NCBI RefSeq assembly: GCF_000018405.1
Contig: NC_009943.1
Coordinates: forward strand, 3,165,001-3,229,000
DNA from: Desulfosudis oleivorans Hxd3
GTDB lineage: Bacteria > Desulfobacterota > Desulfobacteria > Desulfobacterales > Desulfosudaceae
Direction of reading: 5' to 3'
Length of the DNA: 64,000 nucleotides
In this document: positions 58,461-64,000 of the stretch, one piece after another
How positions within the stretch are numbered: the first letter of the stretch is position 1
Layout of the letters: each line of letters begins with the position of its first letter
Notes under the pieces: model-generated
What the model was told of the DNA's origin: nothing
What the model saw: only the letters and a program-made list of their open reading frames with translations
The model's database searches: none
Made by a program: the position numbers and the translations under genes

Positions 58461-59144
58461 ATGGCACAAAAAGAAAAAACCGTTGTCTACTGTTCCGGTC
58501 CGCTTTTCTGTCCCGAAGAGATTGGTGGCATGACCGCCATTGCCGGGGTACTGGAGCAAAACGGGTATGCCACCTTTCTGCCCCACCGGGACGGACTGGA
58601 AGCCCATGTGATGAAGTTCTTAAACTCACCCCTGGGTATAAATATCCTGAAATCCCGGCAGGTGGTAGACCGGCTGATATTTGCCCTGGACCTGTTTCAG
58701 ATTATTGAGCGGTGCGGGTGCATTGTGGTGAACACCAACGGCCGGGTGCCGGACGAGGGGGCCGTGGCAGAGGCGGCCATGGCCTTTATGGCCGGCAAGC
58801 CGGTGGTGCTTTACAAAAATGATTGCCGGTCCGTGTTCCGGGGCCGTGACAACTCCATGGTCACCGGCCTTGCCACCGGGCCGGTGGTAAACCGGCTGGA
58901 CGATATTCCCGGGGCGGTCAAAAAGACTTGCGCGTCAGACAAAGGCCCGACTGACGGGACAAGGCCCCTGCCCCTGAATGTGGCACAAACCGTGGCCCTG
59001 GGCAAAAAGGTGTGGCGCCTGATGGGGTTTCTGCATGCCGATGGCGGGCCGGCAAAAGAGGCCCAGGGCCTGGCAGCGGAAATCTCCGCTTTTTGTCTGG
59101 ACTGGCAGGACAACCCCATGGAGCAGAAAACAGGCGAGCCATAA
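58461..59144 (+). CDS. Nucleoside 2-deoxyribosyltransferase-like protein
   Basis: 227 residues. The N-terminal part YCSGPLFCPEEIGGMTAIAG matches the first strand and loop of the family. The catalytic glutamate region is GRVPDEGAVAEAAMAFMAGK followed by PVVLYKND. The family moves deoxyribose between bases or hydrolyses nucleoside or nucleotide N-glycosidic bonds. Here it forms a two-gene unit with the GMP-synthase-like protein, which suggests an unusual purine nucleotide step. The C-terminal 80 residues are an extra helical part. Confidence 0.8.
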   Translation: MAQKEKTVVYCSGPLFCPEEIGGMTAIAGVLEQNGYATFLPHRDGLEAHVMKFLNSPLGINILKSRQVVDRLIFALDLFQIIERCGCIVVNTNGRVPDEGAVAEAAMAFMAGKPVVLYKNDCRSVFRGRDNSMVTGLATGPVVNRLDDIPGAVKKTCASDKGPTDGTRPLPLNVAQTVALGKKVWRLMGFLHADGGPAKEAQGLAAEISAFCLDWQDNPMEQKTGEP

Positions 59145-59152
59145 GGAGTGGT

Positions 59153-59584
59153 TCAACAGACATCCACCAGGTTTTTGACGACGTCCCGCAAAGGCGGTTT
59201 CAGCGGACGCCATTTGGGGGCCACGGCCACACCCTCTTCCCAGGTGAATTCCACTGCCTCAAAAATTTCATCAATCTGTTTCACGTGTTTGACGCCGTAC
59301 TGAACTGCAGGGTAGTGCTCCACCCAGAGCATCCGGTGCGGATCGATATGAAACGCCCTGGAAATAAAGGAGGCCAGGGGGCCGGCCCACCCCTTGACCG
59401 TGATGCTCTCTCCCGGCACATCGGAAACCACCACCACCATGGGTCTCAGGTGACGAACGCCCCTGTTTTCCGGGGCCTTGTCCAGGTCGAAAATACGCAG
59501 CCGGATTCTCCCCGTGGCCAGGCCGAAGGCCTTGCCCAGCCCCTCCCAGTGATAAATGTCGTTGTAGAGAATCATGTCGTCCAT
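59153..59584 (-). CDS. Protein of unknown function
   Basis: 143 residues from the ATG at 59584, preceded by GGGCGGA. Stretches such as NDIYHWEGLGKAFGLATGRI, RPMVVVVSDVPGES and HRMLWVEHYPAVQYGVKHVK suggest a small alpha/beta cytoplasmic protein. No membrane segment, signal or known motif. Convergent with the deoxyribosyltransferase-like gene, 8 bases apart. Confidence 0.68.
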   Translation of the reverse strand: MDDMILYNDIYHWEGLGKAFGLATGRIRLRIFDLDKAPENRGVRHLRPMVVVVSDVPGESITVKGWAGPLASFISRAFHIDPHRMLWVEHYPAVQYGVKHVKQIDEIFEAVEFTWEEGVAVAPKWRPLKPPLRDVVKNLVDVC

Positions 59585-59616
59585 TGATCCGCCCACATCC
59601 GCTTGTAAAATATCCA

Positions 59617-59730
59617 GTTCGATTTCTTATTTAATCTTACTCGTGCTCGTGCTCTTAATCTTAATCGAAACTTTTTAACTGTGGGTCACGATTACGATTA
59701 TAAGTAAGAGTAAGAATAAGATCAGGTCTG
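59617..59730. repeat. Hexanucleotide-type repeat H, copy 5 (divergent)
   Basis: Six-base units CTTACT, CGTGCT and CTTAAT around 59632-59670, then ATTACGATTATAAGTAAGAG on the right. Near 59760 a CTTTTCTTTGCGCCAAAGAC piece recalls the first stem of R1. Gap 59597-59788 has no gene. Confidence 0.5.
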
Positions 59731-59788
59731 TGCAACCATATTGTTCGTCAGGGTCATTCTTTTCTTTGCGCCAAAGACAAGTACATGG

Positions 59789-62530
59789 TCATCCTGTCAA
59801 CCGCCCGTAGATTCGCAGCAGCTTGTTCGGCAGCTCCCTCACATTGGAGATCACGCTGTGGCGCACTTTTCCGTAAAGATCGTCCAGCACGCCGTCACCG
59901 GCGATGTTCACGGTGATGGTGTGAACGGAAATGCCGCCGGCCCTGGCTTCCAGCAGGGCCCGCCGGGTATCCTCAATGGCCCGTTCCCGCTTGTAGTCCA
60001 GGTCGTTGGGAAACCCGTCGGTCACGATGATCAGCAGCCTGGAGGCGGCGGCCGCAGCCTTGAGCTGTGCCGTGGCATGCCGGATGGCGGCCCCCATGCG
60101 GGTGTTGCGCTGGGGCGACAGCCCGCCGATGCCCCGGCGCACGGTGTCGGTCATGGGCTGGTCAAAATCCTTGATGGGGAAATAGTCCACACCCAGGCGG
60201 CCGGTGCCGGAAAACCCGGCAATGGCAAAGGTGTCGCCCACCACGTCCAGGGCTTCGCAGAACAGGACCGTGGCCTCCTTTTCAACGGAGAGCACCGTGG
60301 TCGTGTCTGAACCGGCGACCGCGCCGGAGGTGGAACGCGAAATGTCCAGCAGCAGCAGCACGGCCACGTCCCGCACCTTCTTAAGCCGCTTGATATAGAT
60401 CCTTTCGGACGGGGTTTTGCCGGCCTTTTTGTCAATCACAAAATCGATCAGCTGGCGATAATCGAAATCCTCTCCTTCCCGCCACTTGCGAAGCACGGTC
60501 ATACCCTCGGGTTTGAGCAGTTCAAAGGCGTAGCGGATTTTTTTCACCAGGCCCCGGTGCCGGGAAAGAGCCGACTGGTAGAATCCGGAATCCGGCGGAT
60601 CGAAGCGGCGTTCCCGCACCAGCACATGATCGGCAAGATAGTCCCCGATGGCGTGGTCCCACTCCCGGTATCGGTAAACCGGCCCGCCGGCAGGATCCGG
60701 CGCCGGCCCGTTTGCCGCCAGGGAATCATGGAGGTCGGACAGGTCAATGCCCGGTAAACCGGGGCCGGCACCGCTTTCCGGTCCCGGTTCATGCGCCTGG
60801 GGGGTGTGAGCCACGATCTGTTGAATATCTTCGGCATAAAGAAGCCCTCCCTGTTCCCGCATTCGCCGCAGGATATCGGACTTGTATGCCTTGTACCCCT
60901 CTTTTGCAACAGCCTGCTGCACCCGGCCCGCCAGCCTGTCATGCTCGCCCCAGGCCCTGGCAAAAAGCGCGGGCCGCAGGCAAAGGCCCAGGGCCGGGGC
61001 CATGGATCTGTATTCGCCCTGCATGAAAAGACCGGGCCGCAGGCCTTCGAACACGGAAAACAGGGCCTGGGCCGAGGCTTCGGGAAACGGACGGCCGGCT
61101 GCATGGTGATTGAAAATACGCGCCACGGTCTCCACCGTTCGCTTTCCGGCACCCCTGCATTGTACCAGGTTCCGGCCCAGGGCGATGCACGCATGAAGCG
61201 TCTGCATTATATTTTCGCCCGGCCCGGGGGCCGCCGCCTGCCGGACCAGCCCGTAAAAGCGCCGGGCCCCTTCCGGGTAATGTTCTTCCAGCAGGGTGCG
61301 GACCCGGCCGTATTCAAAAATGGAAAAAAGGTCGGCGGCCAGGCCGGTGTGGGGAAAACAGTCAAACAGCCGTTCCATATCGGTGCGGCCATCTTCGCCC
61401 GGCCCGATGGGTCTCGGGGGACGGCCGGCATTTTCCAGGGCTTTTTGCAGGTCAAAATCAAAGGTGCCGAACTCAATCAGCCCGGCCTCGATCCAGGCCA
61501 GGGCCTTGTAAAAATCGCTGTTTTCTTTCCGCCGCGAATTGCGGTTGATCGTGTCGGCCAGAAAAATGGTCTTCCCGTCGGAACAGGCAGACACATCAGG
61601 TGAATTCGAAAAAAAAGTTTCGGGCAGACCGGAGATCGGCTTCACGGGAATGGCCCGGCCGGTGCGGGCATGCAGGTAGCAGGAAATCTTCTGCTGCATC
61701 TCCGGAAAAATCGCCGTGGTCCGAAGACGGTCGCAGGTTTCAATGGCGGTCCGGGACTCCAAGGTCAGAAACTTTTTTCCCCGGTTGGCATCCTTTTGAT
61801 GGCGGTCCAGCCCCTCTGAGATAAAGCGTTCAAGGTCGGCCGGCGCCAGAAAGGCAAGCTCCCGGGTCAACGGCGTCAGAAACAGGCAGGCCAGGTCAAA
61901 ATCCCGGCGCACCACCCGCTCCAGCTGAACGGTTTTCCAGGCCCGCTGGCCGGGCGAAAACGAAAGCACGGCCCGGGGAAACTCGGCGGTAAACCGCCGG
62001 TACTGGTTGTAGGTCAGTTCATGGTCAAACACCGCCAGCAAAAGGTCCAGGTAGGCAAGGCCGGCGTCCGCGGCCTTGCCGCTCACCAGTTCACCGATGA
62101 TCTCCATGGGCTCGGCGGTCAGGGCATAAAGCCACCGGGCCTTGATCCGGTTCACGGCGGCCATGAACCGGTCAAACAGCCGGGAATCGGGGTGAAGCAG
62201 CACCGGGGGCAGGCTGATGGCCAGAATCCGGCCAAACGTGGGCCCCTCTTTAATGGCCGCCTGAAGGGATCGGCTGTAACAATCAATGGCCTTCCGGTCC
62301 GCGCCCCCGGTGATCAGTGCCAGGTAGCCGTCGGCCAGGGCCCGGCCCAGGGCGGATTCAATGGAAAGGCCGTACACCACGTCACCGGCCAGAACGCTTA
62401 CCGCCTTCGCCTTCAAATCGCATCCGGCCTTGTCCAGCCGGTTTTTTACCCGGCGGGCCAGGTCGGGATCGGCCAGGGCCAGGACCTCCAGGGGGGAGTC
62501 TCCATTATTTATGTATGAGAATTGGTTCAT
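59789..62530 (-). CDS. NorD/CbbO-like von Willebrand factor A protein
   Basis: 913 residues. The C-terminal 220 residues are a VWA domain with the MIDAS motif LLLDISRSTSG and, later, RLLIIVTDGFPNDLDYKRER. The large N-terminal part is helical and resembles NorD/CbbO proteins. These work with a NorQ/CbbQ AAA+ ATPase to mature or reactivate a metalloenzyme. The matching ATPase gene is upstream on the same strand, beyond repeat B2. No nor or Rubisco genes are in the window. Confidence 0.85.
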   Translation of the reverse strand: MNQFSYINNGDSPLEVLALADPDLARRVKNRLDKAGCDLKAKAVSVLAGDVVYGLSIESALGRALADGYLALITGGADRKAIDCYSRSLQAAIKEGPTFGRILAISLPPVLLHPDSRLFDRFMAAVNRIKARWLYALTAEPMEIIGELVSGKAADAGLAYLDLLLAVFDHELTYNQYRRFTAEFPRAVLSFSPGQRAWKTVQLERVVRRDFDLACLFLTPLTRELAFLAPADLERFISEGLDRHQKDANRGKKFLTLESRTAIETCDRLRTTAIFPEMQQKISCYLHARTGRAIPVKPISGLPETFFSNSPDVSACSDGKTIFLADTINRNSRRKENSDFYKALAWIEAGLIEFGTFDFDLQKALENAGRPPRPIGPGEDGRTDMERLFDCFPHTGLAADLFSIFEYGRVRTLLEEHYPEGARRFYGLVRQAAAPGPGENIMQTLHACIALGRNLVQCRGAGKRTVETVARIFNHHAAGRPFPEASAQALFSVFEGLRPGLFMQGEYRSMAPALGLCLRPALFARAWGEHDRLAGRVQQAVAKEGYKAYKSDILRRMREQGGLLYAEDIQQIVAHTPQAHEPGPESGAGPGLPGIDLSDLHDSLAANGPAPDPAGGPVYRYREWDHAIGDYLADHVLVRERRFDPPDSGFYQSALSRHRGLVKKIRYAFELLKPEGMTVLRKWREGEDFDYRQLIDFVIDKKAGKTPSERIYIKRLKKVRDVAVLLLLDISRSTSGAVAGSDTTTVLSVEKEATVLFCEALDVVGDTFAIAGFSGTGRLGVDYFPIKDFDQPMTDTVRRGIGGLSPQRNTRMGAAIRHATAQLKAAAAASRLLIIVTDGFPNDLDYKRERAIEDTRRALLEARAGGISVHTITVNIAGDGVLDDLYGKVRHSVISNVRELPNKLLRIYGRLTG

Positions 62531-62597
62531 GAACGTAAGCGGTATTGCCCCACGCCGTATCCGGTCCGATAAGGCATTCTATCCACCGATTCAGGAT

Positions 62598-62716
62598 GGC
62601 TTCGTAAAAAGGTCAAGATCAAGGCGCCGCAAAGCCCGAGGAATGAGGCGTACTGAATGTACGCCGCAGTGACGAGGGATGCCGCGCAACGCAGAGATTG
62701 GGCTTTTTACGGAGCC
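62598..62716. repeat. Dispersed palindromic repeat B, copy 2
   Basis: Begins GGCTTCGTAAAAAGGTCAAG and ends GGGCTTTTTACGGAGCC, so the tips are inverted repeats. The core is GGCGTACTGAATGTACGCC. It fills the 187-base gap between the two Nor-like genes. Related to 9388-9493. Confidence 0.75.
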
Positions 62717-62717
62717 A

Positions 62718-63557
62718 TCAAAACAGATCTTTTACCAAATCATCCAGCGTCTCCTGCAACCCCTCATCATCGGTCAGGGGCTGGCAGATGGCGGCCCGGC
62801 AGGCGTCCGCCCCGGCCACGCCCTGGCGGATCAGGCGGGCGGCATAGATAAGGAGCCGGGTGCTGGCCCCCTCGGTCAGGCCGTGCTCCCGAATGTTGCG
62901 AATCCGGGTCCCCAGCCGCACCAGCCGGTCAGCGGTCTCCTGGTCCACGCCCGCCTCCTTGCAAATGATGGTAATTTCATGTTCAGCCGCCGGATAGTCA
63001 AAGGTCAGGGCCGTAAACCGCTGGCGCGTGCTCTGCTTCATGTCTTTAAGCACGGACTGGTATCCGGGGTTATAGGAGATCACCAGCAGAAAGTCGGGGT
63101 GGGCGGGAATCACCTCTCCTTTTTTGTCGATATAGAGGGTGCGGCGGTCGTCGGTCAGCGGGTGAATCACCACGGTGGTGTCTTTCCGGGCCTCCACGAT
63201 CTCGTCAAAATAGCAGATAGCGCCCATACGCACCGCCGTGGTCAGGGGGCCGTCCCGCCACACGGTTTCATCGTTTTTCAGAATGTAGCGGCCCACCAGG
63301 TCGGAGACAAACAGGTCCTCGTGGCAGGCCACGGTGATCAGGGGCCGGCCCAGACGAAAGGACATGTGCTGCACGAACCGGGTCTTGCCGCAGCCGGTGG
63401 GGCCCTTGAGCATAACGGGCAGCCGGGCGTCGTAAGCCGCCTGAAACAGAACCGCCTCGTTTCCCGCCGGCAGGTAGAAGGGTTCTTCCGTAATTCGGAA
63501 ATCTTCGGCCCTGATTTCCGTGTTCTGCTGCTTTTTCACCGGTATCTCCTCAACCAT
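62718..63557 (-). CDS. NorQ/CbbQ-like MoxR-type AAA+ ATPase
   Basis: 279 residues. Walker A is [16 protein letters not shown] near residue 50 and Walker B is [31 protein letters not shown] and [20 protein letters not shown] are typical of the CbbQ/NorQ group, as is the C-terminal CbbQ_C region. It would use ATP to remodel a target held by the NorD-like VWA partner. The 3' end lies at repeat B2; the start has AGGAGATACC upstream. Confidence 0.9.
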   Translation of the reverse strand: MVEEIPVKKQQNTEIRAEDFRITEEPFYLPAGNEAVLFQAAYDARLPVMLKGPTGCGKTRFVQHMSFRLGRPLITVACHEDLFVSDLVGRYILKNDETVWRDGPLTTAVRMGAICYFDEIVEARKDTTVVIHPLTDDRRTLYIDKKGEVIPAHPDFLLVISYNPGYQSVLKDMKQSTRQRFTALTFDYPAAEHEITIICKEAGVDQETADRLVRLGTRIRNIREHGLTEGASTRLLIYAARLIRQGVAGADACRAAICQPLTDDEGLQETLDDLVKDLF

Positions 63558-63567
63558 GAATTTATGT

Positions 63568-63614
63568 TATCCAAACCCAAATCGCTACCGGGATCGGTAT
63601 CGGTATCGAAATCA
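63568..63614. repeat. Hexanucleotide-type repeat H, copy 6
   Basis: TTATCCAAACCCAAATCGCT followed by ACCGGGATCGGTATCGGTAT and CGAAATC. It lies between the NorQ-like and TraB-like genes. Confidence 0.65.
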
Positions 63615-63749
63615 AAACATACATGGCACTTTCAACAAAAACGAGCCTGTTGGACATCTTCCTTGACACGGCACGGAATTCGATATATCCGGCGGTATCA
63701 GGGCGATAATTTAACACGTCAGGCCGCATATTTCACGAAAAGAATAATA

Positions 63750-64000
63750 ATGACCAGTGACGACAACATTCATCACCTGCATGCAGGTGACAAAGAGATC
63801 CTTCTGGTGGGCACCGCCCATGTCTCCCGCCAGAGCGCCGAACAGGTCACTCAGGTGATTGAGGCAGAGCAGCCGGACACGGTGTGCGTGGAGCTTTGCC
63901 GGCCCAGGTTTGAGGCTGTCCGCAACCGGGAGCACTGGCGACAGATGGACATCCTGAAGGTGGTCCGGGACAAGAAGGCCTTTATGCTGCTGGCCAACCT
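63750..64000 (+). CDS. TraB/PrgY-family protein, 3' end outside the window
   Basis: The first 83 residues are present. HAGDKEILLVGTAHVSRQSA followed by EQVTQVIEAEQPDTVCVELC is the conserved GTAHVS strand and ExxPDxVxVELC motif of the TraB/pheromone-shutdown family, which shares the TIKI/erythromycin-esterase-like metalloprotease fold. Full members are 240-400 residues with C-terminal membrane helices. There is no strong ribosome-binding site; AAAAGAATAA precedes the ATG. Confidence 0.85.
   Translation, partial: MTSDDNIHHLHAGDKEILLVGTAHVSRQSAEQVTQVIEAEQPDTVCVELCRPRFEAVRNREHWRQMDILKVVRDKKAFMLLAN

Noticed and set aside
63657-63690. Sigma-70 promoter for the TraB-like gene
   Set aside because: A TTGACA is present but the possible -10 hexamers are at 15 bases or poorly matched, so I do not list it.

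Overview
The window comes from a strictly anaerobic, sulfate-reducing bacterium of the Desulfobacterota. The strongest evidence is dsrA-dsrB-dsrD followed by a cobyrinate a,c-diamide synthase homologue (DsrN type). Supporting evidence is a low-spin assimilatory-type sulfite reductase, two rubredoxins, rubrerythrin, rubredoxin:oxygen oxidoreductase and tungstate transporters. The core is GC-rich with tightly packed, often ATGA-overlapping genes. A Desulfosarcina/Desulfococcus/Desulfosudis-type organism is my inference; no 16S or other marker is present.

Layout. 1-7.3 kb: the 3' part of an MFS transporter, trmJ, ndk, and a three-gene minus-strand set (B12-type radical SAM protein, methyltransferase, TMTC-like membrane/TPR protein). 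7.5-13.3 kb: two complete tungstate/molybdate ABC transporters in one minus-strand run (wtpABC, then tupABC), divergent from an iron-sulfur protein at 13.6 kb. 14.8-21.2 kb: an AT-richer accessory island with hipBA, a complete IS5-type insertion sequence (TTAT target duplication), brnTA, small membrane-protein genes, an integron attC-like site, and two families of structured repeats (R1, R2). Identical 32-bp hairpins lie at both ends of this island. 21.2-30.5 kb: stress and oxygen defence (two HSP20 genes plus a remnant, CX4C rubredoxin, thioredoxin, rubrerythrin, flavodoxin, cytochrome bd, triheme cytochrome, sulfite reductase, rubredoxin, flavodiiron oxidoreductase, ferredoxin).

30.6-44 kb: pyruvate phosphate dikinase, RNA-modification genes (RlmK-like and Dus), an O-methyltransferase, an SDR, ilvE, a PPC-domain protein, a YkgJ protein, a serine hydrolase and a dapA-like gene. 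44-49 kb: TPR protein, dsrA, dsrB, a hairpin terminator, dsrD and the dsrN-type gene. 49-57.4 kb: rlpA-gmhB-recD2 on the minus strand, and an MFS / DUF2157-like / DUF4824-like / CapA set on the plus strand. 57.4-64 kb: a stand-alone GMP-synthase-like ATP pyrophosphatase with a nucleoside deoxyribosyltransferase-like partner, a NorQ/NorD (CbbQ/CbbO)-like pair, and the start of a TraB-family gene.

Intergenic regions carry at least six dispersed repeat families. R1 shows compensatory changes between copies in several stems, R2 is a 117-bp element with terminal inverted repeats that abuts stop codons, and the others are palindromic (A, B), hexanucleotide-like (H) and CTTCGTG-type (C). I saw no tRNA, rRNA or CRISPR array. 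All assignments were made by reading the sequence; no database search was run.
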